Of a DNA stretch of 24,608 nt, positions 15,760 to 24,055 are shown in pieces. The DNA is from Poteriospumella lacustris (Eukaryota; Sar; Chrysophyceae; Chromulinales; Dinobryaceae). The stretch is taken from positions 14,003-38,610 of the forward strand of contig SMOI01000264.1 in assembly GCA_008000375.1 (NCBI GenBank), given 5' to 3'. A program made the position numbers and the translations under genes. How positions within the stretch are numbered: the first letter of the stretch is position 1; every line of letters begins with the position of its first letter. The notes under the pieces are model-generated. The model did no database searches and was not told where the DNA came from. It was given only the letters and a program-made list of their open reading frames with translations.

Positions 15760-17973
15760 ATGTCGTCTTCTCGCCGTTCGTCCACCAACCCTCTCCCTGC
15801 CAATGGGGGTTACATGGCAATGAATGCCAATTCCGAGTTCACCAAACTCATCTCGGCCTCGCAGGCCCAATTCATCTTTGACACTACGGTCCTCCCGATA
15901 GATGTCCAAACGCACGCGGTTAAATGGGCCACCCATTTAGCCGAGGCCATATCCCAGTCACTTCCCGAGGACTCCTACCTCCCCGAAGTGTTCATGGGCA
16001 TCGACCATGAAGGCTCGCTACGCGACGCCATCAAGGCCCATCAGACCGGCAGGATCGCCTCGAGACTGAAAGCAACAGTGTTCACCCACGCTGACGTCAA
16101 AGCGGCGGCCTCTGCCCCCTCCAAGCTCCTGGCTGCTTTCTGCATAGCATCCGGACAAGGGACCAAGGCATCCATGCCTTTCAAAACAGCTTGTGGTATA
16201 GCTGCGAAGCTGATCGGTGCGGAAGCATTCGATCTGCGTCAATTCGCGGCCACCATCAACCAAAGCGAGGAAGAAACAAACGCAATTGAGGCGGTCTATG
16301 GTACACATACTGAAAGTAAGGTGTTACAGGCTGTCTTGTTGCTATCCTTGCTGCACTTCTGCTCCACCCCAAGAAAACCGAGCGCCCCTCCACTGTCGCC
16401 GGCCACGTTGGAACGGCTGCAGACAATCCTCACCCCGCCACCGGCTTCCTCGCAACGGAAGAAGGCGGCCACTGCACCACCAAGGACGCGTACCGAACCA
16501 CCGGGCGCGCCAAGTACTAGCACTGCTGAACTGTTGGCAAAGATACGCCGACTCGAGGAGCAGCTGGAAGCCACTGCACCATCGCAGTCCACCGCCATCC
16601 GCTCGCCGACAAGGGTAGCGGACAAGAACAGCAAGGGGACACGGTCCCCCGCACCGTCATCAAAACGGAAACCGACGAACGCCATTGAGCTGATGACGTC
16701 CGATAGTTCCTCAAGCGAGGAACATTCAGACGATTACCCTGACGACGACGACGACGACGATAACCACAATGCGGAGAATGGGCAGACGTTTCCACACGAC
16801 ACTGCAACAACGCCGAATCACCGTGCACGAACGCGCGCACAACGACTCTTCTCAGCACCCTCTCGCCCAGGTACGTCCACACTTGACTCTTCTCCGGCAC
16901 CCAGTGGCACCTACGACGACCTTCTCCGGCGCGCAACCGCTCTCCCCCGAACAGAGCACCAGGTATCCCAGTTCCACGTCAGCAACGACCTCACTGCGTG
17001 CCTTCTGCACAGTTTCAACACCCTTTGCCAGACGAGATTGCGTGGAGGAGTCCCAAATGTCGAAGAAGTGCTACTCCTTGTCTACCACCGGACCCCCGCG
17101 TACAAGGCAGGCGTAGCACTACTCGATATCAACGGGGTTCCTCACCATTTCTATCGATCGCGCAAACCCGACACAACATCCCTCCCATCAATCTCTCAAA
17201 TCCTTAACCCCTCGTCAGCGCACGAGTTGGATGCCCTCGGTGAAACCCTTATCGCCCGGCATATCTTCCCAGTAACCCCGGATCATTGGCGTGCATTCAT
17301 GCGAAGCACGATGATCAAGGCAGTTGCCGAGCCAGTTTGCTTCCACTGTTACGAAGACGCCCCGACGGGACAAGCGCGCGTCCATGCTCTCGAAGCATAC
17401 GCCGCCCGTTTCAAACAGCTTCTCGTTAGTACACTCGGAACCAACTGGCGGGATAACAAGCACCATATCTCACTATGGGCAATGCTGCTCGTATTTCACC
17501 TCGGGCGATGGACCCATGCCACCGTCATGCGCCGCCTTACCCACCTCGTCGACAACTTCGACCGAGAATGGGAGACCCACTGGGCAACAAAGGCGCGTGA
17601 CACCACATATCTGGCCACCATCTTCCCATTTGCTCTGGAACTCCTGGACTATCGCTGTCCAAAGGGTCATCGAGGTCATTGTGAGACCGCATGTGATGTT
17701 TGCGACCGCTCTCCTTCTATCGTCGACTCAGGCGAGGACAACGACGCGGCCCACAAACGCGCCGTCGACATTTGGCACCGCAGCTACACCACGTGGGCAG
17801 CCGACGCCCGCAAGCGCGGCATCAGTGACACGTCCCACAAAGCGTACGAGAAGGAGTCCCCATACCCGAAGGCGCCAACCCCAAAACGACCCGCCCGACT
17901 CGACCGCAGAGCGCTCGCATCCCAGCAACATCGCATTGCACCGATTGCTACCTTCTGTGATCTGGTCGACTAG
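15760..17973 (+). CDS. gag: Gag-like protein of the DIRS/Ngaro-like element
   Basis: The product is 737 residues from ATG 15760, whose context ccaccatgt is a good eukaryotic start. The frame is open further upstream but without an earlier ATG. The N-terminal part is Ser/Ala-rich. A short coiled coil (L-L-A-K-I-R-R-L-E-E-Q-L-E) lies near residue 260. An acidic run of Asp is near residue 325-335. The C-terminal third is the more ordered part and contains a Cys/His cluster between Cys633 and Cys648 (C-x3-H-x2-H-C-x3-C-x2-C) that could bind zinc and nucleic acid. I do not recognise a named capsid domain, so the Gag call rests on position before the polymerase and on general build. The TAG at 17971-17973 is in frame with the polymerase that follows. 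Coding bases are C-rich at third positions, as in the rest of the element. Confidence 0.7.
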   Translation: MSSSRRSSTNPLPANGGYMAMNANSEFTKLISASQAQFIFDTTVLPIDVQTHAVKWATHLAEAISQSLPEDSYLPEVFMGIDHEGSLRDAIKAHQTGRIASRLKATVFTHADVKAAASAPSKLLAAFCIASGQGTKASMPFKTACGIAAKLIGAEAFDLRQFAATINQSEEETNAIEAVYGTHTESKVLQAVLLLSLLHFCSTPRKPSAPPLSPATLERLQTILTPPPASSQRKKAATAPPRTRTEPPGAPSTSTAELLAKIRRLEEQLEATAPSQSTAIRSPTRVADKNSKGTRSPAPSSKRKPTNAIELMTSDSSSSEEHSDDYPDDDDDDDNHNAENGQTFPHDTATTPNHRARTRAQRLFSAPSRPGTSTLDSSPAPSGTYDDLLRRATALPRTEHQVSQFHVSNDLTACLLHSFNTLCQTRLRGGVPNVEEVLLLVYHRTPAYKAGVALLDINGVPHHFYRSRKPDTTSLPSISQILNPSSAHELDALGETLIARHIFPVTPDHWRAFMRSTMIKAVAEPVCFHCYEDAPTGQARVHALEAYAARFKQLLVSTLGTNWRDNKHHISLWAMLLVFHLGRWTHATVMRRLTHLVDNFDREWETHWATKARDTTYLATIFPFALELLDYRCPKGHRGHCETACDVCDRSPSIVDSGEDNDAAHKRAVDIWHRSYTTWAADARKRGISDTSHKAYEKESPYPKAPTPKRPARLDRRALASQQHRIAPIATFCDLVD

Positions 17974-17997
17974 GACGCCCAGGGCCCAGGGGCGCTC
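17971..17997 (+). promoter_or_regulatory. Gag stop codon with G/C-rich stem, possible readthrough site
   Basis: The stop is TAG followed by G. Right after it cgccc (17976-17980) can pair with gggcg (17990-17994) around a 9-base loop that itself contains gggccc. A UAG-G followed by structure is the arrangement used by some retroviruses for Gag-Pol readthrough. The spacing here is shorter than in the known cases, so function is a guess. Confidence 0.35.
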
Positions 17998-19971
17998 GAC
18001 CTCCTGCCCCCTCCACGGCCCGCCGCTCGTCCCTCACCACCTCCACCCCTCCCTCCCCCCTCTTCGAAGGCGATCCTCTTGCCCTTCCTTCGTGAACTCC
18101 TTGCACGAGAAGCCCTCTCTCCGGCTCTCCTCAAACGTCTGGCAATGGCGCTCAATCGCCCTCCCCAATCCCTCCACGCACTCGTGAAACCAGACGCCAA
18201 CATCGTCGCCGACATGGTCGCCGCCCACCCTCACCTCTTCAAACATGGTGCACACCCACTCCCGAGCCACGACCACCCCCTTCGTATCTCCCGTATAGTC
18301 TCCCTCCACCGCTCCCATTGCACGACGTGCCAGCATGTCCACTCCATAGCACCCACCTGCTACTTCGCACCCATGCTGCGTTGTCTCACGCACGGCTGGA
18401 AACCTCCATTCGACAGCACCGCCATCCAACCCCGCTATCGAACACACGGCAATTACCCCTCCCTTGCCCAATTCCCGACCAGCGTGCACAAAGAAATATC
18501 AGAGATGATCTCTCAAGGTGTGCTCCGGCCGGTTGACCCTCTCTCCCCAGGTCTACTCCATCCCCTCGGCGCTCAGATCAAAAACTCGGACCGCGTTCGC
18601 GCAAAGGTCCTCGCCTCCATTGACATCTCGGACCAAGCCTCATTGGACGCCGCATCGACCGCACTCGTCGCTGGTGGCAGTTCCAAGGTCAAGTGCAGGC
18701 TCACCCTCGACCCAACCGCCACGGGCCTTAACGACTCTACCCCGGACGCGCCCTTCCGGTACCCGAGCCTCCACGATATGCATAATCTGGTTCGGCGAGG
18801 ATCGTACCTCGCCCTCACCGATGTCGGGCGATACTTCCACACATTTCCCCTAGCTGTGGAAATACGCCGTTGGTTTCGCGTCGAGTACGCGGGTACCACG
18901 TACCAGTATGCCCGCTGCCCGTTCGGATACAAGCTCTGCCCATATTTTTGCTCCGCTTGGTCAGCTGAAATCAAATGCTGGCTCCTCGCGGAAGGCATCG
19001 ACACGGCGCACCTTATGGACGACTGGCTGACCGTCGAGCCCACGGAAGCCGCCGCCAAGCGCAGCCTCGACAGGATCGAAGCGCTCCTCTGCTCCGCTGG
19101 CTTCTCCATCTCCGACAAGTCCCGAATTAGCCAACGCGAAGTGGTCCTCGGAGTGATGGTCGACACCCCATCCATGCACCTTCTCTTCGACCCCGTGCAA
19201 TCGCGCGGGATGGCCGCCACACTCTCCGCCATGCTGCCTCTCATCGCCAACCAGCAGCCCCCGGACCCTTCGCTGACCCGCCACATATGTGGAAAATTGA
19301 ATTGGTACGCGGAGGTTCTCCAGTCGGGTCGTCTCCACACCTCCCGATGGTGGCAGTATTGCCGCCATGGCCACCTCCTCCACCCCTCCGCCACTACAGC
19401 TCTCCTGGCGGATACCCATTGGTGGATCCACCTTCTCTCTCAATGGGGGACTAACACGGTGTCACCCCAAACGTACCCAATAGTAAACCCCGCCGTCCTC
19501 CTCAACACGCCCGGCACGGTACTCGTAATCCAATCCGATGCCTCCGGTACCGACGGCTACGGGTACACCAGCGGGTACCTGGAAGACACCACCCTCACGT
19601 ATCAGTCCATGGCCTGGACCGATGCAGACCCATGCCCTTCAAGTTCCCATGCATGCGAACTGAAGGCACTTCAACACGCAGTTCATCACGCGCTCCACAC
19701 TGAAACCGAAGCGCCTCGACTGTTAATCTGGGTAACGGATAGCATGGCGGCCAGCTACTCCGTCAACAAAGGCCTGGCGCGAAAAGACGAAGGCTTCGCC
19801 ATCGTCGAAGACATCCTCGCCACATGCGACGCAGTCCACACAGCCATCGTCGCCATCTGGGTGCCACGCGAAGACAACACCTTCGCAGACACTCTTTCTC
19901 ACCTTGCTTCGTCCCTCAATAGGCAAAGAGTTGAAGGAACTGTCCACATTGAAGACACACTTGCGGACTAG
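17974..19971 (+). CDS. pol: Reverse transcriptase-RNase H (Pol) of the DIRS/Ngaro-like element
   Basis: This frame is the direct in-frame continuation of Gag after one TAG, with no other stop between. It starts with a Pro-rich linker. If it has its own start, the first ATG is at 18145. The reverse transcriptase shows motif A L-T-D-V-G-R-Y-F-H-T-F-P-L (Asp codon at 18820), a C-P-F-G-Y-K-L-C-P stretch and the catalytic box L-M-D-D-W (Asp codons at 19018 and 19021). RNase H follows with all four acidic positions: S-D-A-S-G (19537), C-E-L-K-A-L (19657), T-D-S-M-A (19738) and F-A-D-T-L-S (19888). The protein ends soon after RNase H, so no methyltransferase is present. Copying of the element's RNA into DNA is the expected role. 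The frame is intact, so the element may be young. It overlaps the recombinase frame at its 3' end. Confidence 0.85.
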   Translation, partial: DAQGPGALDLLPPPRPAARPSPPPPLPPPSSKAILLPFLRELLAREALSPALLKRLAMALNRPPQSLHALVKPDANIVADMVAAHPHLFKHGAHPLPSHDHPLRISRIVSLHRSHCTTCQHVHSIAPTCYFAPMLRCLTHGWKPPFDSTAIQPRYRTHGNYPSLAQFPTSVHKEISEMISQGVLRPVDPLSPGLLHPLGAQIKNSDRVRAKVLASIDISDQASLDAASTALVAGGSSKVKCRLTLDPTATGLNDSTPDAPFRYPSLHDMHNLVRRGSYLALTDVGRYFHTFPLAVEIRRWFRVEYAGTTYQYARCPFGYKLCPYFCSAWSAEIKCWLLAEGIDTAHLMDDWLTVEPTEAAAKRSLDRIEALLCSAGFSISDKSRISQREVVLGVMVDTPSMHLLFDPVQSRGMAATLSAMLPLIANQQPPDPSLTRHICGKLNWYAEVLQSGRLHTSRWWQYCRHGHLLHPSATTALLADTHWWIHLLSQWGTNTVSPQTYPIVNPAVLLNTPGTVLVIQSDASGTDGYGYTSGYLEDTTLTYQSMAWTDADPCPSSSHACELKALQHAVHHALHTETEAPRLLIWVTDSMAASYSVNKGLARKDEGFAIVEDILATCDAVHTAIVAIWVPREDNTFADTLSHLASSLNRQRVEGTVHIEDTLAD

Positions 19972-20833
19972 CAGCCGAACCAAAGCCATCGCACGATACG
20001 GCAACTGGTACCTAAACTGGTGTGACCAACACAACATGGCAGCATTCCCAGCAACACACTCAACCCTTACCGGATTCCTTATTTGGTACAAGGACAAGAA
20101 TGACGGCTCCACAAGAAATCTTGACCACGTGAAGTCGGCGCTGTGGAACTTCTCCAAGGAGCTAGGACTCCCCTGGCTATCGGAGCAGGAAGAGCACCGA
20201 TGTCGGAAGCTAATCAAGATGCTGAAGTACAACGACGTGCGACCCGCCAATGCCAAGGCACCACTCACCGTTGACTTCCTCAACTCTATACACGCCGAAC
20301 TGCAGTCATCCGAAGCAAACATCCCCTTGCTCGCCGCAATGTTCCTCGGGCACGACGCTCTCCTCCGCTCGGCGGAACTTCTCTCCCTCCGCAGGGCCGA
20401 CATCAATGTGGTCAATCAGAAGCAGATATGCATCACGCTTCGAAGGACCAAAACCCATCGGGTAGGAGCAGCCCAATCCGTCTTCGTATCGGACCGCCAA
20501 GGACCTTCAGCATTCAAGCTCATCAGGATTCTCCTATCCGGTAACACGAGCCAATCCCCCGACACCCCACTCCTCGGGGAAGGCCGAGCACGAAATTGGC
20601 TCGCATCCGGCATCAAGAAGGCGGTATCCAAACAAGGACTAGACCCAGCACTCTACTCCACCCACTCGCTCAGAGCCGGGGGAGCCACTGATCTCCTACG
20701 AGCAGGAACCCCGCTCGAGATAATCCGCAAGGCCGGCCGCTGGCGATCCGATGAAGTCCTCAAGTACCTTCGGGACGAAGTATTCCTGGCAAACCAGTGC
20801 GCTGACGCCTTCGCAAGCCTATACACAAGATAA
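19904..20833 (+). CDS. Tyrosine recombinase of the DIRS/Ngaro-like element
   Basis: The start given is nominal. This frame is open from 19736, overlaps the end of Pol by up to 236 bases and lies one base forward of it. Its first ATG is at 20036, inside the core-binding domain (S-R-T-K-A-I-A-R-Y-G-N-W-Y begins near 19973). That suggests translation by frameshift from Pol, or a non-ATG start. Numbered from 19904, catalytic residues are Arg155 (L-L-R-S-A-E-L-L), His254 and Arg257 (T-H-S-L-R-A-G-G), the Trp of G-R-W-R and nucleophile Tyr288 (L-K-Y-L-R-D). All are in place and the frame is unbroken. The enzyme would integrate a circular DNA copy without needing a DDE integrase. The pattern is that of DIRS/Ngaro recombinases and differs clearly from the Crypton enzyme further left. 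Confidence 0.85.
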   Translation: MLRPSIGKELKELSTLKTHLRTSSRTKAIARYGNWYLNWCDQHNMAAFPATHSTLTGFLIWYKDKNDGSTRNLDHVKSALWNFSKELGLPWLSEQEEHRCRKLIKMLKYNDVRPANAKAPLTVDFLNSIHAELQSSEANIPLLAAMFLGHDALLRSAELLSLRRADINVVNQKQICITLRRTKTHRVGAAQSVFVSDRQGPSAFKLIRILLSGNTSQSPDTPLLGEGRARNWLASGIKKAVSKQGLDPALYSTHSLRAGGATDLLRAGTPLEIIRKAGRWRSDEVLKYLRDEVFLANQCADAFASLYTR

Positions 20834-21189
20834 ACAATGGGGGCAACAAACACTGACCCCGTCCCACGCCACCTCTCAATCCCTTGAGAAGCGAGGGGAC
20901 GAAGGGACTAACTTGACCCCCAACTGCATACTTATCTGACCACGACACGAGTTAGATAACGGAGCAGTGGAAAGAAAGCGCGAACGTACCGGGTTAACAA
21001 ACTCGTGGAAGAGGCAATCGTTCTATCAGCCAATCGGCAGATGGGTTGCATCCCAAGACACGACTCTATCCGGGGCAGCACAAGCGAAGGACGTGTCGGG
21101 TTCGGATGTCAACAGTTCCAGACCCTACTAAGCACAGGCCTCGGGTATCATCAGTTGCACACTCGTCTTCCACTGAGTATCGGCCGTGA
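20834..21189. other. 3' end region of the retroelement
   Basis: This is non-coding. It contains two small inverted repeats: tctcaa / ttgaga (about 20873-20888) and ttatct / agataa (20932-20959). Two similar strings, cactgacccc and cttgaccccc, lie about 60 bases apart. I could not match any of it to the left-end repeats. The element should end somewhere before the DUF285 relic resumes at about 21190. Confidence 0.5.
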
Positions 21190-21440
21190 GATTCGTTAGA
21201 CGTGGGAACCGCCCACATTCGTATGGCAGTGAAGTTGTTGTACGGCGACCAGACTCGTCATCGCTGTGGACCGTTCGAAGTCTGCAATGCTTGGCAGGTA
21301 ACGGAAATGGAGGGTCTGTTTCTCCATAGCTCCAGCTTCTGGTGACGATCTGTGTCGATGTGACGTGCGAAACGTGTGATGCATGTTTGACGGCTGAAAA
21401 GTGTTCAATCGAGCGTTGGCATGTGTCCGATGTGCGCTGA
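21190..21440 (+). pseudogene. DUF285 relic, right half
   Basis: The bases parallel the second repeat block of the intact gene. ggcaggtaacggaaatggag (21293-21312) matches a V-T-x-M unit. gacggctgaaaagtgttcaa and gtgtccgatgtgcg (about 21390-21436) match 2180-2236 of the intact gene, with small deletions. It is full of stops. Together with 15060-15475 it makes a third DUF285 copy, split by the retroelement. Confidence 0.65.
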
Positions 21441-21676
21441 TGGATGAATGACGGAGACGCCGGATGGATGACGGGGACGATCTCCGCGAACCCCAACTGC
21501 TGCAGGTACTGCGCCATCGACACAAGTTCTTCGACGGGTTCGTCGAGGGTGACGGCGAGGTCCTGCAATGACTTCGTCGGGTCGACGTGCTCGAGGAAGT
21601 CTTTGATCCGCGTGTTCGACAGCTGATGCAGCTGTGGCTGCGGTTGTGGCGAAGGGCCTAACTTCCTAGCTACCAA
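21430..21676 (-). pseudogene. Gene fragment resembling the C-terminal region of NPRL3 (GATOR1 subunit)
   Basis: On the minus strand, after a Gln/Pro-rich start, the frame reads V-D-P-T-K-S-L-Q-D-L-A-V-T-L-D, then L-V-S-M-A-Q-Y-L and E-I-V-P-V-I-H-P. This parallels the winged-helix-like stretch of NPRL3, where L-Q-Q-L-A, then Q-L-A-A-H-L, and I-I-Y-P-L follow in the same order. GATOR1 restrains TORC1 signalling when amino acids are scarce. Only about 80 codons remain. The 8-base tandem repeat bounds the fragment on one side, with a stop in frame, and the DUF285 relic bounds it on the other. It is a stray piece, not a working gene. The family call is by eye and uncertain. Confidence 0.35.
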
Positions 21677-21723
21677 GCTACCAAGCTACCAAGCTACCAA
21701 GCTACCAAGCTACCAAGCTACCA
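21668..21723. repeat. Octamer tandem repeat, seven copies
   Basis: The unit agctacca occurs seven times without change. It is a simple satellite lying exactly at the edge of the NPRL3-like fragment, so it may mark a repair junction. Confidence 0.9.
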
Positions 21724-22090
21724 CGCGGCGTTCGCCATATTCTCCATTGTTTTTTCAATCTCGTCGACTCTGTTGTCGTAATTCATACCATGCAATTCAT
21801 CTTCCTTACTACCAGAAAATAACCCCGACGGCTAGCAAAGATTTGGATCACCGTTTAAAAGATCATTTGAAAACATAATCCATAGTCCCAAAATCGATAA
21901 CCGTCACAAGGTCCATACACTGACACGATGACGATGTAACAGTCGAAACGGTTTTCGCAGCTTTTGGGTGGGGGACAAAGGCACAAGTCCCTCGTCCCGA
22001 AGGGGGGACTCGCGTTCACTGCTGTGGGAGAAAGTGTCCTTGTTTTCGTTTGAACGCACATGATTGTCTAATGTCTGGTGAACAGATACA
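21724..22090. other. Spacer before the right DUF285 block
   Basis: I see no gene. The last part (from about 21995) shows patchy similarity to 625-700, with cccgaagggg and a gtcc-t-tgttttcgttt stretch, and so belongs to the outer, more decayed edge of the segmental duplication. Confidence 0.45.
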
Positions 22091-22173
22091 TTTGACAATC
22101 TATTGGACAGACACTCCCATTTGAGACGAGCCAAATCCCACGACAGACCAGATCAAGGCTTTCTATTGCTCCA

Positions 22174-23793
22174 ATGAACACCCATAACTTCGTCAACGTT
22201 ACCGACGGCACTATTCGTGGAGCAGTGCAGGTATGGTTTACCAACCGAAGGCAAGCTCTGATCATCTATGGTCCCATAGGAGACTGGGACGTCAGTGGCG
22301 TGACAGATATGTCGTACTTGTTTGAGAATCGAACTAACTTCAACTCGGACATAAGTCGATGGGATGTGAGCAATGTGACAAACATGACCGCGATGTTTCG
22401 AAACGCCAAGTTGTTCAACCAACCGTTGAACGCTTGGAATGTAGCCAAGGTGAGACATATGAAGTCGATGTTCAATAAGGCATCGACATTCAACCAGCCA
22501 CTTGACATTGGGACACATCAAAAGTCACCAACATGTCCGACCTCTTTAGCAATGCCGCGGCCTTCGATCAGCCATTGGCAACATGGAATGTCGCCCAGGT
22601 GAGCGATATGAGCAGTATGTTCGGTAGCGCTACGTCATTCAATCAATCGGTAGCGACGTGGCGCGGTGTCCTTCCAGCAGTCGTTGCGAACATGGACCGT
22701 GGCACAGACTACCAACATTGCGAACATGTTTGATGCCACCTTTGACACATATTTGCGCCCGCGTTGTGTCCTACCCGACGCAGTTCCTTTTGAAACAGGC
22801 GACATGGGCAAGCTGCCGTTAACCACGCTATTGCGCGGCCTCTATAAGCGGCTACCAATCGATGTTTGCCGTGAGATACGAAGAACGCTGTGGGAACCTC
22901 TCACGGATCGAACCATACGGAATGCCGTGGAAGACGTGGGAAGGGGCTCGAATGGTCGATGGGGTCCGATTGAGCTCTGGGACGTACGACGAGTGACGAA
23001 TATGAATCGACTGTTCTACAAGGCAAACAATTTCAATGCAGATATGTCTCGCTGGGATGTCAGCCGTGTGACGTCGATGCAGAAAATGTTCGCTACCTCG
23101 CGTGCTTGCAGATCGATCTTCAATGGCAACATCGGTACTTGGAACGTGCGCCAGGTGACCGATATGCAACAGATGTTCGATGGCTGTGCACACTTCAATC
23201 AGCCTCTCGACCGTTGGGATGTGTCCAATGTGCGATGTATGGGACGAATGTTTCGGGGCTGTGAGCAGTTCAACCATTCGATTGGCAGCTGGTCGGTAGG
23301 ACGAGTCGAAGATATGAGCGAGATGTTCTGGGGATGTGAAGCGTTCAATCAGCCGTTGAGCAATTGGGACGTGTCGTCGGTGGTAGATATGCGGGGTATG
23401 TTTGGTTGGGCGGAGGTGTTCAACCAGGATGTGTCGGGTTGGTCGGTGGGAGGCGTGTGGAACATGAGTAGATTGTTCGACGGGGCAGTATCATTCAACC
23501 AGTCGTTGTCTGGTTGGAATGTGTCGCAGGTGAGAGCCATGGACGGTATGTTTTGTGGGGCAATAGCGTTCAACCAATCGCTGTCCGAGTGGGACGTATC
23601 ACAAGTGGTGACCTGCCAAGGTATGTTGTATGGTACCAGGTTACAGAGAAAGAAGCGCTCCAAGTTCCCACCGTGGAACGCGGAGATGCAGGCCAGTGCC
23701 TGGGCAGTTTACGAATCCTCATCAGACAACTCGGATCCTGAGGATGCTTCAGCCTCCAGCGATGATTCGGCCTCCGAATATGGCTCGGACTAG
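22174..23793 (+). pseudogene. DUF285 repeat protein, broken second copy
   Basis: ATG 22174 matches the start of the intact gene and the first 110 or so codons follow it closely. One base is missing near 22507 (gacattggg against gaccattggg), which shifts the frame. Near 22660 the sequence jumps from one repeat to a later one, losing what corresponds to 341 bases (about 1322-1662 of the intact gene) across a shared tgg. The two losses add up to 342, so from 22666 to 23793 the original frame returns, but a stop at 22600-22602 lies in the shifted part. The last 375 codons are intact, hold all of block 2 and the acidic tail, and start with an in-frame ATG at 22690 or later, so a shorter product is possible. 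Many single-base differences from the left copy suggest the duplication is not brand new. Confidence 0.8.
22666..23793 (+). CDS. Intact C-terminal DUF285 frame within the broken second copy
   Basis: This open frame covers the end of block 1, the spacer and all nine repeats of block 2, in register with residues from about 278 on of the intact protein. The nominal start is a non-ATG codon; the first ATGs in frame come soon after, within the block 1 remnant or spacer. Changes against the left copy are mostly conservative and the repeats keep their F-N-Q and W-D-V-S cores, which hints that selection acted after duplication or that the break is recent. Whether it is transcribed is unknown. Confidence 0.4.
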   Translation: MSFQQSLRTWTVAQTTNIANMFDATFDTYLRPRCVLPDAVPFETGDMGKLPLTTLLRGLYKRLPIDVCREIRRTLWEPLTDRTIRNAVEDVGRGSNGRWGPIELWDVRRVTNMNRLFYKANNFNADMSRWDVSRVTSMQKMFATSRACRSIFNGNIGTWNVRQVTDMQQMFDGCAHFNQPLDRWDVSNVRCMGRMFRGCEQFNHSIGSWSVGRVEDMSEMFWGCEAFNQPLSNWDVSSVVDMRGMFGWAEVFNQDVSGWSVGGVWNMSRLFDGAVSFNQSLSGWNVSQVRAMDGMFCGAIAFNQSLSEWDVSQVVTCQGMLYGTRLQRKKRSKFPPWNAEMQASAWAVYESSSDNSDPEDASASSDDSASEYGSD

Positions 23794-23862
23794 GCACTGC
23801 TACGCCTCGCAGACGGTCACCCGAATTGGAACGGCTTTTGGCGGATAACGATCGCGATACGG

Positions 23863-23908
23863 CGATCTAAACAATACTGTTTAGATCGTGGCTCTGTTGT
23901 AAACAGAG
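23863..23908 (+). other. Two adjacent 3' hairpins, right copy
   Basis: The first stem is cgatctaaaca with its exact complement around atac (23863-23888), 11 base pairs against 6 in the left copy. The second is ctctgtt / aacagag around gta (23892-23908), unchanged from the left copy. The longer first stem here means the left copy lost pairing or this one gained it. Confidence 0.6.
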
Positions 23909-24030
23909 AATGCTGAACTAAACAGGGCAACTGAATTAGAAGAACCTACGAGTATACAGCACGAATAGTACAACATAGTGTGCGGAATCTGGCATTACCC
24001 AATCGCCATCATTAGGACGCCTTGGTGTAC

Positions 24031-24055
24031 TACGTCACGACGACGATGACGTAGT
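24031..24055. repeat. 8-base perfect inverted repeat
   Basis: ctacgtca and tgacgtag flank a 9-base loop of cga repeats. This is the right-hand counterpart of 3978-4002 and contains the tgacgt core on both strands. Confidence 0.55.

Larger units (their letters stand above)
15509..21180 (+). mobile_element. DIRS/Ngaro-like tyrosine-recombinase retrotransposon
   Basis: Gag, reverse transcriptase, RNase H and tyrosine recombinase lie in that order on one strand. No aspartic protease, DDE integrase or long terminal repeats are seen, and no methyltransferase follows RNase H. Order and content fit the Ngaro branch best. Such elements integrate with the recombinase through a circular intermediate and carry split or inverted repeats at their ends. 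Here the left end has a cluster of hairpins and a 34-base direct repeat. The right end has small hairpins after 20833, but no matching split repeat that I could recognise. The outer limits are set mainly by where the DUF285 relic stops (about 15475-15510) and resumes (about 21190), so they are approximate. Confidence 0.75.

Noticed and set aside
17324-18187. 287-codon plus-strand frame overlapping Gag and Pol
   Set aside because: It crosses the Gag-Pol join in a frame that ignores both proteins, is Pro/Thr/Ser-rich, and has no motifs; the Gag and Pol frames explain the region.
22599-22677. Intron that would rescue the broken second DUF285 gene (caggtgagc donor, ttccag acceptor)
   Set aside because: The candidate is 79 bases long and leaves the wrong frame, and the same donor-like string is part of the normal coding repeat (Q-V-S-D-M) throughout the intact gene.
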